From: a virus
IMG/VR virus record: IMGVR_UViG_3300025118_000020
Span: 1 to 52,900 of that record
Direction: 5' to 3' (one strand)
DNA: 52,900 nucleotides
The position numbers were made by a program, and so were the translations under genes. Shown in pieces: positions 24,641-32,587 of the stretch (positions are counted from its first letter, which is position 1; every line of letters begins with the position of its first letter). Under the pieces are notes generated by a model. The model ran no database searches. It was not told the origin of the DNA and worked only from the letters and a program-made list of their open reading frames with translations.

Positions 24641-25576
24641 TTAATTGCCGAGTGCGATGTCGGCCAGTGTATCGAAGTTGGCTGCGGTGAGATTTGAATT
24701 CACGACGGCGCCATACTTAAGTTTTGTCCCGATGGGACCGGCTGTGACGTAGCCCCAAAAATATGTCCAGACTATTCCTGTATCCGGCTTATTCGAGCAG
24801 GAGGCAGTATAAAATGTATGCCCCGAGCCATCTAAGGTTTGTTTCCACCTGATGGTTGCTTCGTTTGCAGCCTCATCGTAAGAAATAAATAAAACAGTTC
24901 GGCGGGGGGTTAGCGCATCAATATATGTTGTTACACAATCAGTGGCGAGGCCGGCTCCTGAGTGTGTCCCGGTGGCCGCAGATAAATTAACAGCTGCAGC
25001 AGTAGAGTGGTACAAATATCGGGAAGAAAAGACGCCGGCTAAACCACCTGGGGACTTCGCTCCCGCAAAAAACCACCCCCAAGCATTTTGAGTTCCTGCG
25101 GTATTGCCAAAATTAACATATCTACTTCCCACATCGGCGACATCTACATCAAACACAAAAATGTAAGTTCGATCTACATCCATTATAATGTCAGAATCAG
25201 TATAACCGGCGAGCAGGTGATCATTTCCAGCGGCAACTTCAAAATAACCATCAAATCCGCCTACTGAGTCAGCAGATATGGTTGCAGTCTGATTAGTTGG
25301 GATCAAGTCCCTGCCAGCGTTCACGGACGTGCCAGTGCTTGTGCCGTCCCCCTCGGAAAAAGTATATTCCAGGATGGGGTCAATTATATCTCTTAGTGCA
25401 GTTTTAAATGGGTCTGCAGGTTCAGGGGGGGCTCCTCCTCCGCCGCCACCAGTTATCACCGAGCGGGCTTCTTGAGTCATGGTTGCTATTGATAAAGCTG
25501 CACCACCAAAGCCGCCGCCGCCTCCAGTTCTTCTGCTGATGCTCTGGCCGGTTATAAAACCACTACTAAAACTCAC
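24641..25576 (-). CDS. Lectin-like (LamG-type fold) fibre or decoration protein
   Basis: A 311-residue protein. Residues 15-55 are a Gly-rich linker (GGGGGFGG and GGGGGGAPPEPADPF) and 70-310 form a beta-rich domain. Its pattern resembles concanavalin/LamG folds: TYIFVFDVDVADVGSRYVNF, then TVLFISYDEAANEATIRWKQ. It starts at a GTG (25576) that overlaps the previous stop as GTGA, with GGAG 8 bases upstream. A surface-binding adhesin is the likely role; LamG membership is a pattern match by eye. Confidence 0.5.
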   Translation of the reverse strand: MSFSSGFITGQSISRRTGGGGGFGGAALSIATMTQEARSVITGGGGGGAPPEPADPFKTALRDIIDPILEYTFSEGDGTSTGTSVNAGRDLIPTNQTATISADSVGGFDGYFEVAAGNDHLLAGYTDSDIIMDVDRTYIFVFDVDVADVGSRYVNFGNTAGTQNAWGWFFAGAKSPGGLAGVFSSRYLYHSTAAAVNLSAATGTHSGAGLATDCVTTYIDALTPRRTVLFISYDEAANEATIRWKQTLDGSGHTFYTASCSNKPDTGIVWTYFWGYVTAGPIGTKLKYGAVVNSNLTAANFDTLADIALGN

Positions 25577-25986
25577 TGTTCGTTCTCCACATATTCAAAT
25601 CCAAATTTATCAGCGATCTCTCTGGCATACGCTTCTGGATCTGAATGGTACTTTTCAGCTAATTCCTTAATCAGCCGCTTTTCCTTAGTAAGTAGTTCTT
25701 CGTTTTTTCGCTTCCGTTCTTCTTCGAGCTTTTCGATGGTTTCTTGATACCTTTTTAAAATTTTATCTCTTTTTTTGATCTCGATCTCATGGGCTTCATT
25801 GAGAACATCGATTTGGCCTCGATAACTTTCTTCTGCTGCGAAGAGAATATCGGCAATGCTCGTTCCCGAGTTTCTGAATACCAGCCAAGCGATAATAGCC
25901 CAGGATATAAGGAGGGGGATGTACCAGTAAGTCTTGAAAAAATACCAGACTTTTTTAAAAATTGTTTTTATGGATAGCCATGTCAT
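25573..25986 (-). CDS. Membrane-anchored coiled-coil protein, spanin-like
   Basis: A 137-residue protein with a basic N-terminus, one membrane segment at 19-37 (TYWYIPLLISWAIIAWLVF) and a long, highly charged coiled coil at about 55-115 (HEIEIKKRDKILKRYQETIE). This N-in, coil-out layout is that of inner-membrane spanins (Rz type), which help break the outer membrane at lysis. No overlapping Rz1-type lipoprotein gene is visible inside it. It follows the holin-like gene by 2 bases, which supports a lysis role. Confidence 0.55.
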   Translation of the reverse strand: MTWLSIKTIFKKVWYFFKTYWYIPLLISWAIIAWLVFRNSGTSIADILFAAEESYRGQIDVLNEAHEIEIKKRDKILKRYQETIEKLEEERKRKNEELLTKEKRLIKELAEKYHSDPEAYAREIADKFGFEYVENEQ

Positions 25987-25988
25987 TT

Positions 25989-26198
25989 CTAGTCCTGGGG
26001 CGTGTTCTTCCCCGCTGCCTTCCAGCGAACTGCGATGTCAGCGAAACCTTCAACGCCTACGTACGCGAGGGCGACGGCAACCCATTGTTCGCTGGTGATT
26101 AAGTCTGCAACCAAAAAACCAGTCGAGACGAGCCAAACGAAAAGCTTGCGGCTGATCAGCTTGGCGAGCCACTTATCGACTACTTGCCTAGCCATCAT
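25989..26198 (-). CDS. Holin-like small membrane protein
   Basis: A 69-residue protein with two membrane segments (about 19-35 and 39-56; LFVWLVSTGFLVADLI and WVAVALAYVGVEGFADIAV). A basic N-terminus and a charged C-terminus flank them, typical in size and layout for phage holins. The first of two adjacent ATGs (26198) overlaps the preceding stop as ATGA. The spanin-like gene follows directly. No endolysin is found nearby, so the call as holin is by architecture and neighbour only. Confidence 0.5.
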   Translation of the reverse strand: MMARQVVDKWLAKLISRKLFVWLVSTGFLVADLITSEQWVAVALAYVGVEGFADIAVRWKAAGKNTPQD

Positions 26199-27073
26199 GA
26201 GTTCTCTACCCAGGTTGAATCTGGATTGAAATAAATTACGTTTGGTGTGTCAGTACAATGACCAACAATTCTTACATAAGAATCTGATGCTTCCGGGGGT
26301 GTGCAAGTCATCATCCCCGAGTAGGATCCCGAATAAATATAAACTGCCGAGCCTGTGGCCCACGAACCGGTCCACGCAGGCGAAACCATACCGGGGATCG
26401 GGGATCCAGAGTACACTTCCTGATATCCACGAACAAGCATCCCGCTGCCCGTCGCGGCGAGGCCCTGCGCAATCCCCAAGAGAGAAGCGTTGCCTGCGCC
26501 AGTTGTCCCCAAAGACCCCGTGGCATTGGCATTCACCATCTCCCAACCACCATCTGTATTGAGATAATATAAAGACCCGTATGTTGTGGAGCCAGTTCCA
26601 AAAAAGACGACTTCGCCGCCGCCCCCGCCGAACGGAACCGACCCGGCTGTGCCCATATGAACGGGGCTTCCTGATCCCGTATAGTGCACTTCAAAAGTAA
26701 TCAATGGCTCCACGGGCATAGCTGGGTTCTGGGGGGCGCCGTACACGAGCCCACAGCCGTTAGATAGAGAAAAAGATGAGTTGCCGTCAGTCAGCGAAAT
26801 TGTACCGGGGTCTGCGGGTTGGCCGAGGGAGTCGAGCCCAATACGAAGTGATCCTGTGCCATCTGATAGAGTGCCTGTTTCAACCCAGGCTTCAAACTGC
26901 CCTGCAATGATATTAACTTCGTTGGCAGCTGATCCCGAAATAAGCACAGAACCCGTGAACTGATGATCATTCGCTACGGAATTACCCATAACGGTCGATC
27001 TCTGAAAGCCGTCAGCGGGCTTCAAATATAACGTTGTTCCGCTTTGTGATAATTCAGTTTGATAATCAGCCAT
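26195..27073 (-). CDS. Fibre-like structural protein
   Basis: A 292-residue protein, almost free of Lys and rich in Gly, Ser and Thr, with many short strands. Features are GSVLISGSAANEVNIIAGQF (about 40-60), a Gly-rich loop (VPFGGGGGEVVFFGTGSTTY) and an ending in a beta-sandwich-like region (AVYIYSGSYSGMMT, VIYFNPDSTW). These are typical of phage fibres and virion surface proteins. The ATG at 27073 follows TAGGAA. It precedes the holin-like gene with a 4-base overlap. No receptor-binding motif can be named. Confidence 0.5.
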   Translation of the reverse strand: MADYQTELSQSGTTLYLKPADGFQRSTVMGNSVANDHQFTGSVLISGSAANEVNIIAGQFEAWVETGTLSDGTGSLRIGLDSLGQPADPGTISLTDGNSSFSLSNGCGLVYGAPQNPAMPVEPLITFEVHYTGSGSPVHMGTAGSVPFGGGGGEVVFFGTGSTTYGSLYYLNTDGGWEMVNANATGSLGTTGAGNASLLGIAQGLAATGSGMLVRGYQEVYSGSPIPGMVSPAWTGSWATGSAVYIYSGSYSGMMTCTPPEASDSYVRIVGHCTDTPNVIYFNPDSTWVENS

Positions 27074-27084
27074 TTATTAAATTC

Positions 27085-27561
27085 CTATACGATAGCGATG
27101 GAGTGCCATTCATTACTCGCAGCACAACCAGCAATAAGTATTACTGCACCATAATTTGCAGACAAGCTAAAAGAAGTATTTGATCCATCAATAGTATCCG
27201 CAACATTTGCAGCGATAGTAATTGGATTGGTTGCAGATAGGCCACCTGCGTCCTTGATCACAAAGACCCTACCTTCATTTGCTGCCACGGTTGGCAAGTC
27301 TATGGTTAATATACCGCCAGTCGAATTAGCCAAAAATACAACGTCGTCAGCAACGGGGGAGTGTGGAGTACCCACGTGTGTTACACAATTTACTGTCCAA
27401 TTTACTGCTGCCAAGATTGCCTCCAAAAAGATCCGCCTTATGACAGGGGGATTATCTTTTAAACCCAAAAAAAAGGGCACTTGATCAAGGAGAGTGCCTC
27501 TTTGGGCCGTTAAATTTAAATAGTGTGTTAGGGTAAAATCATCATTTCTGTCAGTTGTCAT
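27085..27561 (-). CDS. Fibre-like small structural protein
   Basis: A 158-residue protein. The N-terminal 50 residues are mixed. The C-terminal 100 residues show a repeating strand pattern (VFLANSTGGILTIDLP, GRVFVIKDAGG, ITIAANVADTID, SLSANYGAVILIAG), the arrangement often seen at the ends of phage tail-fibre and capsule-binding proteins. It overlaps the upstream 51-residue gene by 11 bases. The exact role is unknown. Confidence 0.5.
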   Translation of the reverse strand: MTTDRNDDFTLTHYLNLTAQRGTLLDQVPFFLGLKDNPPVIRRIFLEAILAAVNWTVNCVTHVGTPHSPVADDVVFLANSTGGILTIDLPTVAANEGRVFVIKDAGGLSATNPITIAANVADTIDGSNTSFSLSANYGAVILIAGCAASNEWHSIAIV

Positions 27562-27706
27562 CTTTCTGATCTAATTGCTCAAGGAGATTTTTCAAATCGT
27601 CAGGAGTTACTTGTCCTTCTTGCAAAATATCCTTTTGCATCGTTTCGACAAATCTTTGAACTTCTTCCGAGATGATTTGTTTTAATTTACCTTTGGTAAT
27701 TTTCAT
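27551..27706 (-). CDS. 51-residue helical protein (small gene)
   Basis: A short gene of 51 codons plus TGA. The ATG at 27706 is preceded by GGAGGGG at suitable spacing and by a promoter candidate at 27731-27739. The product begins MKITKGKLKQIISEEVQRFV and is a charged amphipathic helix ending DQKDDN. The N-terminal helix resembles those of the proteins at 21915-22325 and 15544-15954. Coding is supported by the strong ribosome site and the coupled overlap with the next gene. The role is unknown; an internal or core head protein is one idea. Confidence 0.65.
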   Translation of the reverse strand: MKITKGKLKQIISEEVQRFVETMQKDILQEGQVTPDDLKNLLEQLDQKDDN

Positions 27707-27719
27707 TAATGCCCCTCCA

Positions 27720-28004
27720 CTATCTTCTTATAAATAGTTCACTCTTTACCATTTCAAACAGTTCTTCGAACTTTTCTCTTACGACCTCAACCTCTTCCTC
27801 AATCTTCTTTATTTGTTCATCGGACATTGCACCCTCCCTGGTTCCATGGTCTATTTGAGTGAGAAATGCATGCATCTTAATAATATTTTCGATCTGTTCT
27901 TTAGGGAAACCCCCCATTCTGATTATACTTCTTATTACTTTTTCTCGCCTTCTTTCCTGAAAGTCGACAATGTTATCTTCAATTTCGATGGTTGACGTGG
28001 GCAT
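27720..28004 (-). CDS. Small helical protein after SbcDC
   Basis: A 94-residue charged helical protein (MPTSTIEIEDNIVDFQERRR, then a Glu/Lys-rich coil) of unknown function. The start at the ATG at 28004 is preferred because AGGGGAAT precedes it; the longer reading from 28022 lies inside the upstream gene. It overlaps the 3' end of the SbcDC gene by 26 bases, so translation is coupled. The promoter for the next gene lies in its last codons. Confidence 0.5.
   Translation of the reverse strand: MPTSTIEIEDNIVDFQERRREKVIRSIIRMGGFPKEQIENIIKMHAFLTQIDHGTREGAMSDEQIKKIEEEVEVVREKFEELFEMVKSELFIRR
27731..27739 (-). promoter_or_regulatory. Late-promoter candidate before the 51-residue gene, AACTATTTA
   Basis: Minus-strand GAACTATTTATAAG, 24 bases before the ATG at 27706 and inside the last codons of the preceding gene. 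It would give the fibre/lysis block a transcript separate from the DNA-metabolism genes upstream. Inferred from recurrence. Confidence 0.5.
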
Positions 28005-31000
28005 ATTCCCCTTCCCTCTCAATGGTTATTTGTTGATCCACGCTATCCTTAAGAGAATCCAAATGAGAAATGAGAAGCACAGTTCCGAAATAAGACTTTA
28101 CCAGATCGAGTATTTGAACAAACCCTTCCATATTTCCTTCGTCTAGTGAAGTCCCCGGCTCATCGAGAATAAATAGATTCGGCTTTGGAAGATTCGAAAC
28201 CGAAAGCAACGAAAGTCTTATTGCGGTTGCCGCAACTGTCTTTTCTGCTCCCGAGCCCATTTCAAGCGGTCGAGCATCATGAGACGGGTGCTTGATAAGA
28301 ATATTTAATCTCTTATCGTCTTCCTCAAAAAAGATCTCAAAGTCAACAATGTTCGCAAGCACTTTCGCAATCTCGTTATTGATCACTGGTAATCTCTTCT
28401 TGATGATGTCGTATGAGATACCGTTTGAGTGCATACACTTCATAAAGAGATCATATGCCGTGAATCGACTTCTGAGATCTTCAAGCTCTTCTCTGGTCGA
28501 TTTTAGATTCTCCAACTTTTGTTCCAGTGAGCCGTGAAGTTTGTAGAGATTCAAGACGTTTTCTTTGCACTGTTCTAGCTCGTGTTGACAGCAGGAAATA
28601 TTATTTTCAGTTCTCTTTTTTCGAAGCAAGAGATCTTCAAAGTTCTCAATGGCATCTTTATTTTCTTCATAGGTTTTTATTTTATTTTCGCAAAAGCTTA
28701 TCTCGTGCAAGAGAGAAGCGATGAGTGCTTCATTCTTTTCGATGTTAAGTTCACGGTTTCTAATTTCACTGATGAGGTTCTTTTGTTTTTGAAGAATCAA
28801 ATTATATTTGTTCAGTTGTTCCTGAACTGTTTCTGGGTTTATGTTCTCCAACTCTTCTTTTAGTTTCTCGTCCTCGACCTTTAAAACCGCAAGCTGATCC
28901 TTATCGGCCCCAATGGAAACCTTTGCCAAGTGGGCATCGGAAATGAATTTACAATTCGGAAATGAATCTCCACATGGGACTTCATCGAGTCGAGAGATCT
29001 TTTTTTCTTTTCTCTCGATTTCTTCTTTCTTGCTGTCGAGGTCGAATAATAGGGCATCTGCCTCTTTTTTTATCCGGTCTGCTGACTCTTTCTCCTCCTC
29101 CAAAGAAACAATATCAAATGTATCCACAAACTCATTCACTTTAATGAGGCTTGCTTCATCCCTTAGCAACGCAACTGTTAAAAATTCGTTACTGCTTTTG
29201 AGAGATCGCATTTCAGCTTGCTTATCCAACAATTTCTTTTTTACCACAACGACATCGATAATCTCTGTGGGGATTGATTCTATTATCTTTTCAGTTTCTT
29301 GAAGATGATTCTCGAATAAACCAAGAGCAGTGTTCATTTGATCACAGGCATACTTTTGTTCTTCTGTGGCTTCTTCGTTTTCTTGCAGTTTCAACTTTGC
29401 ATCTTCTATTTCTTCGCCAAACTCTTTGCCCTCCAGCCTCCTCAAGGCGCCGCGCAAATCAGCTGCATCCTCTTTGGCCATTTTATATTTTCTTTCAAAA
29501 ATCTCAAGATCCAAAAACTTAGCAAGAATTTCCTTTCTCTTCGTGGAGCCCTCTTTGATAAAGTGCAAGGCTCCAAGCTGAGATGTCATGGAGGTTGCGA
29601 GAAAATCTTCAAGAGTTCCAAAGATTTTACGAATACGTTTATCCGTATCGTTCCTCGACACTCCATTTAAATCTGTCTCAACATCCAAAACGGGATCATA
29701 AACTTTAAAATCCAAATCGGTCTTTGCTTCGACAGTTTCGGATCCCTTTAGCTTTTTAATATACTTCTCTGATTGACGTGTAATCGTATAGATTTTATTG
29801 TCGATCTCTATCTTCGCTTGGCCTTGACCATATTCTTTGTTCTGGTTGATAACATTTAAATTTTTCCTCTCGTTCTTGGAGGTTGAGTTAAAAATTGTAT
29901 AAAGGATGCTATCAATGATACTGGATTTTCCAGAATAATTCTTTCCGAAGATCCCGACTGTTCCGACCAATTTTTCGAAATCAATATAATTCCCTTCACC
30001 ATAGTTGAATAGATTATCCCATTCCAGTGATTTCAGCTTCCAATTAATATTTCTGGAGATTTCTTCGCTCTCTTCCACAATCGTGTTGTACTTGCTGTTG
30101 AGTTCATAAATCTTCTTTAATAGGTCCTCGGGTGCTTCGTAATCTTGCAAATATTCTTTAATGAGATTTTCCTGCACCACGATATCTCGAAGATCTTCTT
30201 CTCCAATGTTAATCGTCAAATCATCTAAGTCTGCACGATCTCCGAGGGCGCGGTTAAGAAAAGTAATGCTGCTCGGCTTAAATTTTGCTTTTGCAACATC
30301 AACTGCTCGCTTCATCCTGTTGAGGGGCAGATTGTTGTTAGATACAAGGCGTAGGCGCGAACCTTCGGGAATTTCGAGCCCCCTTGGCATTCTGCCTTTC
30401 TTTGTTAGTTCGATTGTAATGAACGGTTTCGGGTTTTCAAGTTCAATGTGCCGAACATTAAAATTATCTTTGTCTTCGATCTCCCAAATCAAAAATCCCT
30501 TATCATTGGTCTCGCCGTGGTTTTGTTGAACAAGCGACCCACAATATCTAATCCGCCCTTCTTTGTCGAGAATTTGATTTGTCTTATGGATGTCTCCAAG
30601 CATCGCAAAATCAAATTCTTCGAAGATCGAAATATCGTTCTCACCGTGCTCCATCACCCAACCGGCATCTGTTTGGCACCCACTTACAGATCCATGGTAA
30701 AGGGCAATGTTTATTTTTTCTGGGTCTGCTGGTTCAGCCCAGCTATCTGTATCAAAAATTGAAAGATTATTAAAAATAACCCCCTCACCAACTTCCCACT
30801 CACCTGAGTTTTTGAGCAGTTTGATGTTTGGATCATCTATCGCCTCTACTATCGGCGAGACTGCATCCTGTCGATGAATCGTTCGTAAGTTGCCATCGTG
30901 GTTGCCCAGAGTTACAAATGTCGGGGCGATGTCCCCGAGGCTTATCAGAAATAGCGCACACATATCAAAATATTCTGGGCTTAGCTGTGTCTTTGTGTGT

Positions 31001-31137
31001 GCCACATCTCCGACAACAACTATAGCGTCAACTTTTTCTTCAAATAGCTTTTTATAAAGTTGATTGAAAACCTCCTTGTATTCCGTGTGATATTTAAGAT
31101 TACGAATGTGAATGTCTGCTAGGTGTGCTATCTTCAT
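27979..31137 (-). CDS. SbcD-SbcC (gp47-gp46) fusion: recombination nuclease and ATPase in one chain
   Basis: A 1,052-residue protein joining two subunits that are separate in T4 (gp47 and gp46) and bacteria (SbcD and SbcC). Residues 1-350 are a metallophosphatase nuclease: LADIH (Asp8, His10), VVGDVAH (Asp44, His47), LGNHD (79-81) and LGDIHK (about 180-184). From 366 an SbcC/Rad50 ATPase begins, with Walker A GKNYSGKS (398-405), long coiled coils and a hook CGDSFPNC near 720. Then come a signature-like MGSGAEK (about 958) and Walker B/D-loop LFILDEPGTSLDEG (about 987-1000). I start at the ATG at 31137, which overlaps the primase stop as TAATG. It should process DNA ends for recombination-dependent replication. 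Confidence 0.92.
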   Translation of the reverse strand: MKIAHLADIHIRNLKYHTEYKEVFNQLYKKLFEEKVDAIVVVGDVAHTKTQLSPEYFDMCALFLISLGDIAPTFVTLGNHDGNLRTIHRQDAVSPIVEAIDDPNIKLLKNSGEWEVGEGVIFNNLSIFDTDSWAEPADPEKINIALYHGSVSGCQTDAGWVMEHGENDISIFEEFDFAMLGDIHKTNQILDKEGRIRYCGSLVQQNHGETNDKGFLIWEIEDKDNFNVRHIELENPKPFITIELTKKGRMPRGLEIPEGSRLRLVSNNNLPLNRMKRAVDVAKAKFKPSSITFLNRALGDRADLDDLTINIGEEDLRDIVVQENLIKEYLQDYEAPEDLLKKIYELNSKYNTIVEESEEISRNINWKLKSLEWDNLFNYGEGNYIDFEKLVGTVGIFGKNYSGKSSIIDSILYTIFNSTSKNERKNLNVINQNKEYGQGQAKIEIDNKIYTITRQSEKYIKKLKGSETVEAKTDLDFKVYDPVLDVETDLNGVSRNDTDKRIRKIFGTLEDFLATSMTSQLGALHFIKEGSTKRKEILAKFLDLEIFERKYKMAKEDAADLRGALRRLEGKEFGEEIEDAKLKLQENEEATEEQKYACDQMNTALGLFENHLQETEKIIESIPTEIIDVVVVKKKLLDKQAEMRSLKSSNEFLTVALLRDEASLIKVNEFVDTFDIVSLEEEKESADRIKKEADALLFDLDSKKEEIERKEKKISRLDEVPCGDSFPNCKFISDAHLAKVSIGADKDQLAVLKVEDEKLKEELENINPETVQEQLNKYNLILQKQKNLISEIRNRELNIEKNEALIASLLHEISFCENKIKTYEENKDAIENFEDLLLRKKRTENNISCCQHELEQCKENVLNLYKLHGSLEQKLENLKSTREELEDLRSRFTAYDLFMKCMHSNGISYDIIKKRLPVINNEIAKVLANIVDFEIFFEEDDKRLNILIKHPSHDARPLEMGSGAEKTVAATAIRLSLLSVSNLPKPNLFILDEPGTSLDEGNMEGFVQILDLVKSYFGTVLLISHLDSLKDSVDQQITIEREGEYAHVNHRN

Positions 31138-32075
31138 TATACACTCATCGCCTGATGAAACAGGCAAACCTCCTCGGTCATTAGGGTTGCATTCCGTTTT
31201 CTTTTCAAGAACTCTTCGCGATACATCTCTCCAACATCATCAACCCCCGAAGTATCAATTTTATAAACTTCAACACCGTATTCAAGAAGCTTGTTTATAA
31301 TCTTCATCGATTTCCTTTCAGCATCAAAATCCAAAGCAAGATAAACAGTTGTATCATTCTTTATGATTTCGTGCATCAGCTTTGATTTTTCAGATAAAGT
31401 TGATCCAAGAAGAGGCACAGTGTTATGCCCCGCAACAATTGCGTCGAATACCCCTTCCACAACAATTAAATCTTCTTGAAAGTTTAAAAAAAGTTCATCA
31501 AAAATAATGGTATTGCGTGAAACTTTGGGATTCTTATATTTTTTCCAATCTCCATTATAACTCCTGGCGACGAAAAAGTTAATGTTTCCTTCCAAATTGA
31601 ATGATGGAATAACAACGTAGCCTTCGTACTCGCCCTTGCCACAAAACCCTATTTTCCACCGACAGATATCTAACTTTGTTATTCCGCGATCTCTTAAATA
31701 TTGTCGAGCAGCAAGAGAAGAGAGGGGTAGATTTTTGTTGACGAGTGAAACAAACTCTGCTGGTAGCTCTAGCCTCTCCTCCCTCTCAATCTCATTGAAT
31801 GGATCGAAAAGCAGATCGAATTCTGAAATATCAACTTGCTCTTCGAACTCACCCCACGCTTTGTAATCGAGATAAGACCCGTGCTTTCGAACGAGGCTTC
31901 GGATTTTTCTCCCCGAATAGTCGCAGACCCAACACTTAAAACATCCGTTACTTAAATTAACTGAAAGTTTTGGCTTGTGATGATCACACTTGGGACAATA
32001 AAATAGAAATTCCTTTCTTTCCCTTCTGTATTCTCCAAGAACATCTCTTAAGATTTTAAGTTTTTTCGCCTGCAA
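31137..32075 (-). CDS. DNA primase (zinc finger + TOPRIM)
   Basis: A 312-residue DnaG-type primase that makes RNA primers on the lagging strand. The zinc finger is CPKC (27-30) with nearby histidines and CWVC (48-51). A linker/RNAP-basic region follows. The TOPRIM catalytic fold has VVEGVFDA (Glu207) and ALDFDAE (Asp249, Asp251). There is no helicase domain, so a separate helicase is expected elsewhere in the genome. The start is a TTG at 32075, the best choice as AGGA lies 9 bases before it; there is no in-frame ATG near. It overlaps the resolvase gene by 28 bases and is followed by SbcDC through TAATG. Confidence 0.88.
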   Translation of the reverse strand: MQAKKLKILRDVLGEYRRERKEFLFYCPKCDHHKPKLSVNLSNGCFKCWVCDYSGRKIRSLVRKHGSYLDYKAWGEFEEQVDISEFDLLFDPFNEIEREERLELPAEFVSLVNKNLPLSSLAARQYLRDRGITKLDICRWKIGFCGKGEYEGYVVIPSFNLEGNINFFVARSYNGDWKKYKNPKVSRNTIIFDELFLNFQEDLIVVEGVFDAIVAGHNTVPLLGSTLSEKSKLMHEIIKNDTTVYLALDFDAERKSMKIINKLLEYGVEVYKIDTSGVDDVGEMYREEFLKRKRNATLMTEEVCLFHQAMSV

Positions 32076-32587
32076 AGCTCTAATCCTGCTCTCGCAATTA
32101 TTAGTGAATCAGCCCGATCATAAGAATCGGGTGATGGATTATTCTGCTTTGTGTATCTTATACCAAACTGGGGGTCGTTGTCAAGTAAATGTTGAAGAAC
32201 CACCTTCTTAGCCTTTGTTCCCCTGGGGACCTTGATCCCACAGAGCTTTCTGGCCGACGTTGAGGCAATGAACTCAGGCTCCATCTCAAAGATCTCCCAA
32301 ACGAGATAACTTACTATACCATTAATCTTGGATAATGTCGAGAGTGTTTTTGCAGAAGAGAAGCCTGATCTAAACGACTGTAAGCTTTCTTCAATATAGA
32401 CCTTATCTATGGAGTGGGTATCCTCTATTTCCCACAGTTTGTTTTTAATGAACGTTGCTTTGGAAAGCAAAGATGGGAATTTATTTTTATTCCTCGTATC
32501 AACGGCCTCACAAAGAATAATACTTCCCTCTTCGTCTATCACCGTTATTCCAGTAATAGAGGTTGAGATATCAAGTCCTAGAATCAT
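32048..32587 (-). CDS. RuvC-like Holliday junction resolvase
   Basis: A 179-residue RNase H-fold endonuclease that cuts branched DNA before packaging. Acidic residues match the RuvC set: Asp6 in MILGLDIST, Glu66/Glu67 in VYIEES, and Asp157 with Asp160 in DSYDRADSLIIA. T4 does this job with the unrelated endonuclease VII (gp49), so this phage uses a different resolvase. Its ATG at 32587 overlaps the stop of the upstream baseplate-type gene as TAATG, so it is translated in the same transcript. Confidence 0.85.
   Translation of the reverse strand: MILGLDISTSITGITVIDEEGSIILCEAVDTRNKNKFPSLLSKATFIKNKLWEIEDTHSIDKVYIEESLQSFRSGFSSAKTLSTLSKINGIVSYLVWEIFEMEPEFIASTSARKLCGIKVPRGTKAKKVVLQHLLDNDPQFGIRYTKQNNPSPDSYDRADSLIIARAGLELCRRKNLKS

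Noticed and set aside
27524-27532. CTATTTA-like word near the start of the gene at 27085-27561
   Set aside because: It lies inside the coding sequence after the start codon and has no gene start downstream at the usual distance.
31138-31167. A start for the SbcDC protein 10 codons upstream (MPVSSGDECI)
   Set aside because: The ATG at 31137 overlaps the primase stop as TAATG and begins directly with the conserved MKIAHLADIH; the extra residues lie in primase coding sequence.
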